Source: Gnetum montanum
Lineage: Eukaryota > Streptophyta > Gnetopsida > Gnetales > Gnetaceae
Assembly: GCA_015680685.1 (NCBI GenBank)
Contig: MNCI01000579.1
Span: 62,001-126,000 of the forward strand
Direction of reading: 5' to 3'
Length of the DNA stretch: 64,000 bases
Below are positions 23,044-33,719 of the stretch, piece after piece; position 1 is the stretch's first letter; the number at the start of each line of letters is the position of its first letter. The translations under genes and the position numbers were made by a program. The notes under the pieces were generated by a model that saw nothing but the letters and a program-made list of their open reading frames with translations, was not told the origin of the DNA and did not search any database.

Positions 23044-24990
23044 TACCCCCACAACTAAATAAAAATTTTTCCTCAAGTGAAGAAGAGGAGGAACAAGTTC
23101 TTTTCAAAATATTTGGTAGGTATGAGATTATTAACTAACATACAAATTGACTCAGATGGAACAAACAGACTCTGGGTGCCTGAGTGTATGAATTTATAAT
23201 CTTTTACAAAACTAGGTGTTCATGATGAGAGAAGTGAACACCCTAGATAAAACTGACATCTAACTCCTCTTGGTAGTTTAAGAGTAAGGGAGAAATTCCA
23301 ACGATCATGAACAATCCTTATCATCTGGTACTACCACATCATCCTTGATGAAGACAGGCTCATCTCTAGTCCACACTTCCCACTACAATCACAACAAAAT
23401 CTAGATTAGTGTGTAAAGTGTAGCACATAGTTGTTATGTACCTTGTCTCATTTGTGGTTACACTTAGCTAAGTTGTGATTATGGTGGATTGATTCCTATA
23501 GTAGTGTTAGCGAGAAGACTAAAAAATAGGGTAAAATGGATAAGTAGTCCATTAAATTTGAAAAAGTTCAAACAGGATGAAATGCTTGAAGAGGGTTTAA
23601 GAATTCATAGTAATAAAAAAGGAATTTTTATTGAAAAACATTATGAAGATGTGCATAATTGAATGTCATTAATGGGGAACACAAAAGGATTTTACTGTGA
23701 CAATGTCAAAGGATAAAGAACTTAAGTAAACCCAACCAAAAGATATGCAAGTGGGTCCTTTCCAAAGTAGGAATAAGCCTTTTATTGCCCTTGCATAACT
23801 TTAAATTGAGAAGTCCATGGGCCCCATGGATGATTAATGGTTACAGAAAGTTAAATACAAAAACCTAGAAGAAACTACCTAAGAATTTTGATATATCAAA
23901 CTAGGACATTGAACTAGAACATAAAATTGGCAATGAGGTGAGATATGGAAAGCATAGATGGATGAGAGAGAGTGGAATAGAGTTTCTAATCAAGGTCACA
24001 TGAATTCCCATGTGGACTTTATGGTTAAATGACCTGATAAAATCCATCCTTAGTCCAAAACAAAACCAACCATGTTTAGTGACTCCACATTACCACGCTA
24101 AGACCAGTCCACCCCCCTTGAGACACAAGAGTGCTTCCATAAAACAACCACCATTCCTTATTAGAGAAGAAAATTGAAGTAGGAAGTGAGAAAGGGCCTT
24201 AGTTAGAGGGGATCTTTAGGCATGGGTAACATGTCTTTCTAGTTCTATAACTAGTGCTTGTAACCCATTTATTTTGTCTATGGGATGTGCTTTGAACTTC
24301 CATCATTTTTTTTTTCTTTTGATGATAAGAACCACACCATGCAAAGACATATTTAGTTTCCTGTTATTGGTCAACATAGAATGGTAAGGAATCCATGAAA
24401 ACACACATGCATACAAGTAAGAATAAAAGTACAAAGAGTACGAGTCCCCTTGAAATCACACCTTTTTTAAACCTTTGAATCCTTTGCAAATCTAGAAACT
24501 ACCAAAGTCACAAATTTGTTATAGTTTTATTAATGAAAAAGGGATTGCACATTTCTAGAACAAGGAAAACCATAGAGTTTGTGGATGGGTGGATGTTGTG
24601 AACTCATTGCCTTTTGCATGAAAAATAAACCATGTCCTAATTATTCATATCAAAATTCAAAGCTAGAATCTAGACACCAACAATTAAATAATTGAATAGT
24701 ACATATCACAATCAAGCAACGAAAATGTTAGAAAATCACACCAAAATAAAGGAAAATATAAAAGAAAGTGTAAAATATTTAAGAAATAGTAAATGTACTA
24801 ATAATGGTGTAAAACAAGAATGAGAAAAGATTAATAACATGAAAACAAGAAGATGTAAAATAAAGAATGTGCAAAAAAAAAAAGTTGTAAAAGTAATAGG
24901 GTGTAAAAAAAAAGAGGAAAAATTGAGAAGCCATTTATATAGTTAGTATGGATGATCATCTCCCCTATGACTAAGCTAAAAGAAGAAGAT
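23044..24990 (-). other. 3' untranslated region of element E
   Basis: No protein is visible. The stretch begins (in sense) after the integrase C-terminus with T-rich sequence near 24990-24830, and includes ACCACACCATGCAAAGAC (24331), AAAGGGCCTTAGTTAGAGG (24192) and a GGTGTTCATGATGAG motif near 23211. It ends at the polypurine tract. Collinear with the same regions of C, element 3 and element 4. Confidence 0.65.
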
Positions 24991-26200
24991 TCAAAATATT
25001 GAGTGTGATTGTCCATTTGATGAGGCATTCATTGTATTTGTTGGCTTATGCTCGTGGAAAGGTTTGACTTGTTCTATGTTGACCAATTGTTTCTTTCCTA
25101 GGCTCTTAGGTTTGTAGATCATCATGGCCCCAAAAGGAAAATTTTTATAAATTATATAAGGTCCTTTCCACAATGTCTGGAACTTAGTTCATTGAGGTAC
25201 TTGTGTGGGGTTCTAGTAGAGAAACTTATCTCCTAGTTGAATTTTGAATTTCTTGATCTTAAGGTCATGGCATTTTTTGTTGAATGCCTTGTGCAACTCA
25301 TTGGATGATAGATCCACCAATTGATTTTTGTCTAGTAAGTTAAGATTCATTAATCTTTGTTTTTGTACTAGACTCAAATCAAGGTCAAGGTCACAAGCTA
25401 TTGAAAGTGTATGGAGCTCAAATTGAATAGGAAGTGTTAGTAATTTTCTATACACTAACTCATAGGGAGAATGGCCTATAGGAAGTTTCCATGTTGAGTA
25501 GTAGTACCAAAGGACATTATTGAGTTTTGTGCTCTAGTCATTTCTATATTTGCTGATAGTTCTTATTAGAATCTTTGTGATTTCCCTATTGGTAACCTTA
25601 GCTTGAGCATTGGCTTGGGGGTGGTATGGTGTTGTGAGTTTATGTTCAACCCCTAATGGTTGCATGAGCTTTTGAAAAGTAGTTCCTATAAAGTGATTTT
25701 TATTATTAGAAATTAACACATGTGGCCCACCAAACTTGTTTACAACATTTTTTTGTACAAATTGAGTAGCCATAGAAGATGTATAGGTAGTGATGGCTAC
25801 TGCTTCTATCCATTTTGTATAATAGTCAATAGCAACTATGATGTACACATTTTCATTTGACATGGGTGTGATGGGATCCATGAAGCCAATGCCCTATATG
25901 TCAAATGGTTTCAGTGGTTGAATACATTATTGAGGTCCTTCCATTCGAGTAGTTATTCCACCAGCTCGTTGGCATCATTCACAAGAATGGACATATTGGT
26001 GAGTATCTCTAAAGATTGTTAGCCAATCACATCCTACCATCAATATTTTAATGGATGTGCATCTACTAGCATAGTGGCCTCCACAAGGACCCTCATGAGC
26101 ATCATAGTGAATGCATAGTTGACTAGCATCAGGGATACACAATCAAACTAGGCCATTGATGCACACCTTATAGAGGTGTTCATTGATCTCCATGAAGTAT
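24991..26200 (-). pseudogene. Integrase of element E
   Basis: On the minus strand the 25881-25534 frame opens MDPITPMSNENVYIIVAIDY and continues TKWIEAVAITTYTSSMATQF, GGPHVLISNNKNHF and LTTPYHPQANAQAKVTNRE. All three catalytic acidic positions are lost: Asp to Gly before FMDP, Asp to Asn in ISNNKNHF, and Glu to Lys in QAKVTN. The C-terminal part (25455-24991) has LSSNELHKAFNKKCHD, LGDKFLY and LWKGPYIIYKNFPFGAMMIY, ending near SHSIF. A zinc-binding N-terminal part lies at about 26150-25950 but is badly decayed. Stops follow SKYRND and KFLY. Confidence 0.8.
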
Positions 26201-26470
26201 TTTACTTGGTGAAGAAATTTTTATTTCTTCCAATGGTCCAATCCCTGTGGCATCTCCTAAGTAAGAAGATAGGTGAGAATGTCATCATACCATTTAGGCT
26301 CATTGGGAAATTTTTCAATTATAACCCTAGTAAAGAGAAGTTCATCAGGAAATAGATCAAATAGTTAGCTTTCCTCTTGTTTGTTATTCCATCGTAACTG
26401 AGATAAGTGATTAGCACCACATTCTTAGTACCCTTTCGATCTACCATCATAAGATTGAATTCCTATATGA

Positions 26471-27680
26471 TCACAAGCCACCGTATGACATGGGGCTCAC
26501 TATTGGCTTGTTCATCAAGAAGTGGATGGCATTGTGGTCTATGTGCACAAACACTTTATATCTAAGCGCATAGTGCCTGAACTTCTCTAGAGTAAACACC
26601 ATTGCCATCAATTCTTTTTTTGTAGTGGTGTACTTTAGTTGTACATCGACAATGCTTCGGCTAGCACAGTGGATGTAATAAGGACGTTTTTTATTGTCCA
26701 TTTGTGTAAGCACAACTCCCAAGGCATAATTTGATGCATTCATCATGACATGAAATGGTCTGGACCAGTCGAGTGCTTGTAGAATTAGAGTTTCTACAAG
26801 TTTCTCCTTTAGTTGTTGGAATTCGTTTTCACATTCTATGATCCAAACAAATGGAGCATATTTTTGTGTCAACTCAACGAACGATTTTGCTATCTTAGAG
26901 AAATTCTTTATGAATCACCAATAGTATCCAGTGTGTCCAAGAAATGACCAAACATCTTTGACAGTTTCTGGTTAGTGGGTTGTTCCTTGGATGATCCTTA
27001 TTTTTTCAAGGTCTACCTTAATTCCTACTTGTGAGATTCGATGCCCCAATACAATGCCTTCTTGGACCATTAGATAACTCTTTTGCCAATTGAGCTGCAC
27101 ATTTTTTTCAAAACATCATTTTACTACTTGCTCAAGGTAGTCCAGAGCTTGCTTAAATGTAGCTCCATAGGTGGAAAAATCATCCATGAAGACGTCCACA
27201 CCACTACTAATCTACTATTGAAAAATGCTTAGGACTAGGTGTGGAAAGTAGAAGGGACATTGCATAGACCAAATGACATCTTGCAATATGCAAAAGTCCC
27301 CTAAGAACACATGAATGTTGTTTTGGCCTGGTCCTCTAACATGATTTGGATTTGGTTATAGCCACTATAACCATCTAGGAAAATATAGCAGTAATTCCCA
27401 GAGATTGTGTCTAATACCTGATCAATGAATGATAAAGGAAAATGGTTCTTGAATGTTGCCATATTCAGCAGTTAAAAATTGATGCAAACCTGCCACTTTC
27501 CACTTTTCTTTAGTACAAAAATGAGTGGGCTAACCCACTCACTATCCACAATGGGATAAATAAACCCCTCTTGGAGAACTTGTTCAGTTTCTTCCTTGAT
27601 AATTTACTTCAATTTGGGGTTTAATTAACTCTGTGGTTGCCTCTTTGGCTTCACGACCAAGTTAGTGTAGATGTGATGCT
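26471..27680 (-). pseudogene. Reverse transcriptase-RNase H of element E
   Basis: On the minus strand RT begins near 27620 with IKEETEQVLQEGFIYPIVDS, then EWVSPLIFVLKKSGKWQVCI, FLDGYSGYNQI, GTFAYCKMSFGLCN and FMDDFS near 27190, where both Asp are kept. The 26872-26471 frame gives the connection and RNase H: ENEFQQLKEKLVETLILQAL, MMNASNYALGVVL (usual Asp replaced by Asn), then TTTKKELMAMVFTLEKFRHY and HIDHNAIHFLMNKPIVSP. Stops occur, for example, after the FINF-like motif and between the two modules. The order and motifs match element B closely. Confidence 0.85.
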
Positions 27681-28189
27681 AGCATATCCTAGGATCAATC
27701 CCTATGAGTTCAGGGTATGGCCAAGAAAAGATTGTTGACCATTTTTCAACCACATTCAATAGCATATTTTTTTTATAGAGCAATATTTTCATTGATTATG
27801 ACTAGCTTTTCATTTTTAAGAACACATATTTCATGCTAGCTGGTAGAGTTTTTAGTTCAAGGGGCTCTTACTTAAAATTTTCAAGAATTTCCAACTCTCT
27901 CGAGTAGCTATCATCATTTGCATCATCAGAGAGTTGGTGATGAACTTACTCTAGTTCTTTCATGCCTATGACATATGTGCATGTTAGGCTCTCAGTTGGT
28001 TCCATGCAAAGTATGCTACTCTTAGAATCAGCAACCAACCACTAGGTGCCTTATTGTTTTGTGGATGCTACATACAGACACCTTTGAATGTCAACTTCTG
28101 ATGCACATTGCTTACATGTAGATATGAATGCTCATTTCACTACCTAGAGTTTTTGCACACAATTTCACCCTATATGACTATATGTGATG

Positions 28190-28650
28190 CATTGAACTCG
28201 CTTCTTCTCAATCTTTCCGAATGCATTTTCTTAATATATTTGCAGGGAAAGATCTCTAATGCTAATTTTTGCATCAATGATACTTAACCATGTCCTTCCC
28301 ATGATGATTTGGAAGTCTCCCTTGTAGTTCTCCACCTTGATCACTATGAAATCAACAAGATAAGACCACCCACAAATAGTGGTCATAATGTCTTCTACCA
28401 GTTCCAAGGAAAAAGTAATGGACTATTCTACCAATTCTAATATGATATTGCTCTTCTTGAGAAGGGGTAGGGTCCATGTCATATACATTTCATGAGAAAT
28501 TATATTGACATCAGAACCTAAGCTAAGAAGAGCTTTGCAAAATTCATTCTCAACAATCTGCAAATAAATAATAGGACTTCTAGGATTGGCTAATTTCATG
28601 GGAAGTTTTTCAGCACAAATTCAATCAAATATGGTGTGAGTAAGCATAAT
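28190..28650 (-). pseudogene. Protease domain of element E
   Basis: The minus strand from about 28560 reads CKALLSLGSDVNIISHEMY, the active-site loop of the aspartic protease, followed by a decayed hydrophobic strand, CGWSYLVDFIVIKVENY and FQIIMGRTWLSIIDAKI near 28300. The catalytic Asp position carries Ser (AGC), one base away from the Asn (AAC) found in B and element 3. Frameshifts separate the loop from the C-terminal part. The linker to RT follows at 28190-27900. Confidence 0.7.
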
Positions 28651-31093
28651 AGTATGGATCCTAGGTGATGTTTGGTTTGAAGGGGACTAAAAGAAATTTG
28701 ATATAGAGGAATATGGAGAAACAAGGTTGTCAACCACAGGTGTATTTGAGGGCTTAGGTGGACTACAAGGTTGGAAGAAAGGTCTTTTCTTTGATTGAGT
28801 ATCTGAACAACTTGATTGATGAACTGGTTGTAAGTTAATGGCCTGGTAGCATTTATTTGTTGTAATTAAGCTATGAGTTCACCTTGCATAGATGGAGCAG
28901 GTGGTAGTTGTACTAAGGAAGGAGGAAGATGTGTAGGAATAAGAGGAGGATAAGGGTAAAAGGTGGTATCCCTCCTTGCATGTGAAGAATGAGTTTGGTA
29001 ATTATCAGGAGGGTAGTAGTAATGTTGGAAAGTGGAAACATGACTAGAAGATTCACATGGAGATAAAGGTTGTTGAACATAATACTCATATGGATTGGGT
29101 TATCTATAAGGGTATTGTTCCCTTGCTGGAGCTAGCATCGATGATTGTGATTACTACCATTGTTGATACTACTCATATGGTTGTAGTGGAGTTCCACTTG
29201 GATGATACAGTTGTTGTTGGTGGAACTACCTAGAATTACCTTGAAGATAAGTTAATATTTTGGGTATTTTCCTTTGTGCTAGTTGTGGATTCAAGGCATA
29301 CATCCTAGATTCATGTAAGTGTGACAAAATAGGACAACATCCCTTATGATGTTCATAATTGTAGCAATCTTTCCCTTATCTCTTTGATAGGCATGTTCGG
29401 CTTCCTTGTGCCTCATGCACTCACAATCACTACCTTATTCTTTGAACTCTTCAATAATTTTGAGGATAGCTTAAAATTTGTTATCCATGGAGTCCCATAA
29501 TTGATCAAACTTGGCCATAATTTCAAATTAAAATTTTTGAAGTGAAAATATTTTTTGATTCACCACCTCATAATGTGTTAATTCTTGCTCACTATCACAG
29601 AATTGAACCTTCCTCTTTTGAATGGAAGGATCATGGTTGTATTCTTTTGCACTTTCTCATTTTCTTAATTCACCTTTCTCTTTAGCTACCTACCCAATCA
29701 ATCTTTAGATCATATAAGCTTAATTTTGCTAATTGCCCTTGGGCATAGACACCAAGGGTTCTCCTTATCTAACATAAAAGCCAGCCTATAATGTGGCAAA
29801 GCTAGTCCAATTGAGAATAACCATGGCCAAGACATCCACGCATTAAGGAATAGTATCAACCTATGGTGGCATCTAAGGGTTTGTGTATTCCTTGTTTTCA
29901 TCCTTGGATTTTCCTTCTCAATTTGAACACTCTGGAGTTTGTTTGATATTTATCATTGAACAATTCAATCATTATACTCTATCGTCTAATAGATTTTGGT
30001 TCTAAGGACTGGTACCAGTTCTTTGATTCTTTAATGAGTGTCCTTGGAAACAACTTAAGCATTTGCCACTCATTGTCTATATTCTGAAAGGTACATGCAT
30101 CTTGGAAAACTTAGAGATGGTTCTGTGAATGTTAGTTATGTCCCCCTTCAAACCAAGGGATATTGTGCATGTCTAGCCTTTTGATCTGACTATCCTTACC
30201 ATGCCTTATTGGAATACTCTAGGTAGCAAGAAAAGGCTCATTGAGGCATAGATTTTAGTGCCTATGATGCCTTCTACTACCCCTTTGTTCATGGCGATGG
30301 ACTTCTCTTGAATGTCCACACCCTTGGTCTTGCCTTGCCCGATGGTCTCTTTAATTATTTTGGTCCCCTTGGTCACCTCCATCATGGTTGCACCCTCTGT
30401 GGTAACAATTAGAGCTAGAATATGATAATGATGATGACAAAGGTGAAGAGGAAGGAGGACTAGCACCATCATGGTGCCTACTACTCCTTCTTCAGTGATT
30501 GTGGCCATGGTAACAATCTTGTTTCTTGTCTACATCCCTACCCTAACCTAACTCTTTGTATCCTTCTTTATCATTTGATCCATTCTTACTAGAACTAGGA
30601 TTGTGAATCATGGACTATAGGTTCTGGTTTTGACCTCCTTCACCAAAGTCAAAGAGAGGAATTTCACTAAATGGAAAATTCCTAGAGAAGGGTTCTCCAC
30701 CATCTTTTTGATATAGTAGGAATGAGGAATCATTAAATCCTTTTCCCTTCATAGATTCATGATGTTATTCTATTTTTCGATCCCTTAGACGTTGTGCCTC
30801 GGTGGGATGATAATCCCTGGCATCACTATCTTATACAATGTACTCAACATGAAGCCCTTGGAAATCCCATCGTATAAGCATTTGTTAGAGCATTGCAGGA
30901 ATGGATTGATCACATAACAACACAATGTTTTCCTCCATGTCATGTACTGTAGTTTTTTATCTTGATGTAGGATGAAGGTAAAATTAGGTACATACTCATC
31001 AGGGTGAGCATATACCACTTGATATTGTTGGGGCACTTGCTGATGTACTTTGTCAGACTTGGACAAAGAATCACTCCTATGAGAAGAAGACAT
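28650..31093 (-). pseudogene. Gag of element E
   Basis: Opens MSSSHRSDSLSKSDKVHQQV at 31093, 160 bases inside the 5' LTR, which decides the start. An N-terminal segment with YAHPDEYVPNFTFILHQD is followed by a frameshifted Ser/His/Gly-rich region (30700-30230). The capsid-type core lies at 30080-29710 (LKLFPRTLIKESKNWYQSLE, IELFNDKYQTNSRVF, RRTLGVYAQGQL). The knuckle region at 29375-29330 reads DCYNYEHHKGCCPILSHLHE, with a Cys pair disrupted. A Tyr/Pro/Ser-rich tail runs to about 28750. Many stops, so no full-length Gag. Confidence 0.75.
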
Positions 31094-31232
31094 TTTATGT
31101 TAGAAAATAAAATCATAGTGTGCTTTTAGAATTTATTGTCATTATTTTAAAGTATGATATGATGCTAGGGTTTGTTCCAATGATTTTTAATAACTTTCAC
31201 TAGATCCTAGATAAAGCACGTAACAACTAAAA

Positions 31233-31253
31233 GGTCCTCAACAACAATGCTAA
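31233..31253 (-). other. Primer-binding site of element E
   Basis: On the minus strand directly after the LTR terminus the sequence is TTAGCATTGTTGTTGAGGAC. It matches the tRNA-Asp-type site used by Athila elements (TGGCGCCGTTGCCGGGG) if CpG decay is allowed. The corresponding site in C reads TTGGCATCATTGCTGGGGAT. Confidence 0.65.
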
Positions 31254-32100
31254 TGATGAGCGATGAGGTACCCCTATGTCCAACCATATAAATCATAAGC
31301 ATTCACGTAGGATGTAGTCAAACTATGTAGACCTTAAGTTCTTAAGTACACTAGTTCTAAGACCTAAAATCTAATCAAAATGATCGTTGTCTTCTCAGTT
31401 CCACTTGTGAGGTACAAGTATATGGTTAAGTGCAACTGAGGTAAATGATTTTTATCATGTTGTATTTTATAGATTTAATTACCTAGAACAAGAATGAAAG
31501 GTAGAAGAATTTAATATCTAATTAATCTACTACCTATCTAGCCTAACACAAGTACCTGTTTCCACTCCCTAGACACATCTTGAATGCATGTAGTGCTACT
31601 GGGTTAACAAATGTTAAAGTGTTTCTGGGTTTCCAACTGCTACACATATGCTCAAAGTGGTTGTCCTTATGTTCATTAACAACTAGAAATTAATTTCTTA
31701 ATGAAAATGAATTAAAGCAAAGTGCATGAATAATAAATGCATCAAAGGAAACATTAATCTATTCTTAGTGCTGTAAGGATTATCAAAGGGCTCATCTTTA
31801 TTCCTATCATACTATTGTCCTCAGGTACATCAGTGCTCCAATAAAGGTTTGTACACACTCAGACTCCTACTGTGAGCAGTTAGAAATATTCTCACTCTGA
31901 AATGGATAAACTACAAAAACTTTGCTACTCTATGCAAAAACTAATGAAAAACTATATGAAAATCATGTGTCCAAGTGCTATATTTATAGGCCAGCATATA
32001 TCCCACGATATTGAATATCTAACATTGCATCTTGGGCTTTGACATCAAGTACCCGATATCAAGGCTCTAATATCATAGCAGATTAAAACATGATTCATCA
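31254..32100 (-). repeat. 5' LTR of element E (right copy)
   Basis: 847 bp, the same length as the left copy. Plus strand TGATGAG at 31254 to TTCATCA at 32100. The TATA box on the minus strand lies at 31988-31981. U3 motifs near 32010-32080 include ACGATATTGAATAT and ACCCGATATCAAGG. Confidence 0.9.
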
Positions 32101-32105
32101 AATAG
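32101..32105. other. Target site duplication (right) of element E
   Basis: AATAG, identical to 22192-22196. Removing E and one AATAG joins the two halves of the element B 3' region in the same order as in element C (50740-50790). Confidence 0.9.
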
Positions 32106-33700
32106 GAAGTTAAATTCTTTGCATGGTGTGTTTTTCATCCAAAAATCCATAAAAAAATAAAAACAATTATGAGAATTCAAGGCACAACCCTTAGACTCAA
32201 TAAGGGGCTACAAGCACTAGTTATGGGACTAGAAAGACATGTTACCCATGCCTGAAGTTCCCCTCTAACTAAGGCCCATTTCACTTCTTGCTTCTCTTTT
32301 CTTCTCTTTTAGGAATGGTGATTGATCTATGTGAGCATTATTATGTTTTGAGAGGGTGGATTCATCTTAGAGTATCGATGCAAAGTTATTGGAAGTGGTT
32401 GGTTTTCATCTGGACTAAGGAAGGACTTTATTAGGTCATTTAATCACAACATCCATAAGGGACTTCATGTGAACATGATACATAACTCCATTTCTTTCTC
32501 TCTCATCCACCAATGCTATCCATTTTTCACCTCACTACCAATTTTCCATGTTTTATTTAATGTCTTAGTTTCATATATTGAAATTCTTAGATATATTCTT
32601 CCAAGATTAGGTCCTTAGCTTTCCATAACCATTAATCAACTGTGGGATCCATGGACTCCTTGGTTTGAGGATGTGTAAGGACAACAAGGGCATGTGCCTA
32701 TCATGGGGAGGAACCACTTGCATTTCCCTTAGTTTGGTTAGTTAAGTTTCTTATCCTTTGGCATTTATGCATTCAAACCTTTTGCATTCCCCATCGGTTG
32801 CATCTAGCTATGCACTCCTTAATGGTGCTTCTCTTTTAAATTCATTCTCCAACCAAAAACTCCTTTTTATACATAATCTAGCCCTTTCCATTATTTCATC
32901 ATGTTCATAGAATTTTGGATCTCCAACAATGTTCATTGCATGTTGAAACTGCTTCATGTCATCCCTATTTTCAAAGTGAAAAATTTTGGTCGCAAGCCCC
33001 ATCAATGAGATCCCATCTACGAAGCCACCGCATTAATGCAATTCCATTGACGTAGTATAAAAAATCTATATATAAGCAGGCACAGTTAGCATTTTTTCCA
33101 CATTTTCTCATAAATGAAGGAGGAGTTCTTGCATTTTTCAGAGACCATAACTTTCAAACTATTTTTCTGATTACCCTTTTTCTTCAATCCTACACCTACT
33201 AGAGGTAATCTCTATGTTATGGGGGCCACAAACCTTAGGTTTTTGATGAAAAGTTTTTCTAACTCCCACAAAGGTTTAACTAATAAACTAACATTAAAAT
33301 CATCAATTTATCATGGTCATAATATTAAAATAATCAATTTACCATGGTCATAACTTCGCAAAAGTGTAACTGCCCAACAAGACAAGATACTTAAAGGTTA
33401 TAAGCTACACATGACACACTAATCCTTGGTTCTATTGTGACCATAGATGGAATCAAAGGAAAAGCATTTTCAAGATGGAGGACTATCCCAACCAATGAAT
33501 AAATGACCAAGAACTAGAAGGGGTCAAGAATAGCCCCAAGAGCAGGTAGCACAAACCCATGCAACCGAACCTCTTCGAGAAGAGCCCAAAGTGGAATTTG
33601 TCAAATAGATTCCTGAACTGGCTATGACTAAATAGGTTCACTAAGATGAGGCACCATGTCCAAGATTGAACCTTGAGATCACCTTGATAGAGGCTTGCCT
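32106..33700 (+). other. 3' region of element B, second half
   Basis: Up to about 32760 it is collinear with C (50790-51310): CTCTAACTAAGGCCC, TGGACTAAGGA, CATGTGCCTATCATGGGGAGG. Beyond 32760 it diverges. 32808-33005 holds an open frame on the opposite strand (separate entry). 33060-33700 shows nothing recognisable apart from a TATATATAAGCAGG stretch near 33068. Confidence 0.55.
32808..33005 (-). CDS. Antisense open frame in element B, unidentified
   Basis: A 65-residue frame opens MMGLATKIFHFENRDDMK and ends FKREAPLRSA with a TAG. It has a mixed, globular-looking composition (HAMNIVGDPKFYEHDEIMER) and no low-complexity bias, unlike the surrounding chance ORFs. It lies on the strand opposite to element B, between the 3' untranslated sequence and the extra ORF. 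I do not recognise a family. It could be a fragment of an antisense ORF such as those known in some Tat-branch elements, a captured exon, or chance. No promoter evidence supports it. Confidence 0.25.
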   Translation of the reverse strand: MMGLATKIFHFENRDDMKQFQHAMNIVGDPKFYEHDEIMERARLCIKRSFWLENEFKREAPLRSA

Positions 33701-33719
33701 CAAGTAAATTACATCCAAG

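Larger units (their letters stand above)
22197..32100 (-). mobile_element. Element E: complete Athila-like LTR retrotransposon, 9904 bp, nested in element B
   Basis: Two 847-bp LTRs in direct orientation bound the element, with AATAG on both sides. On the minus strand the order is 5' LTR, primer site, gag (from 31093), protease, RT/RNase H, integrase, 3' untranslated region, polypurine tract GTTGTGGGGGTA, 3' LTR. This is the full Ty3/gypsy order. The LTRs differ at roughly one base in eight or nine by eye, so the insertion is old. No extra ORF lies between integrase and the 3' LTR, unlike element B. All coding modules are interrupted, so it cannot transpose on its own. Confidence 0.92.
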
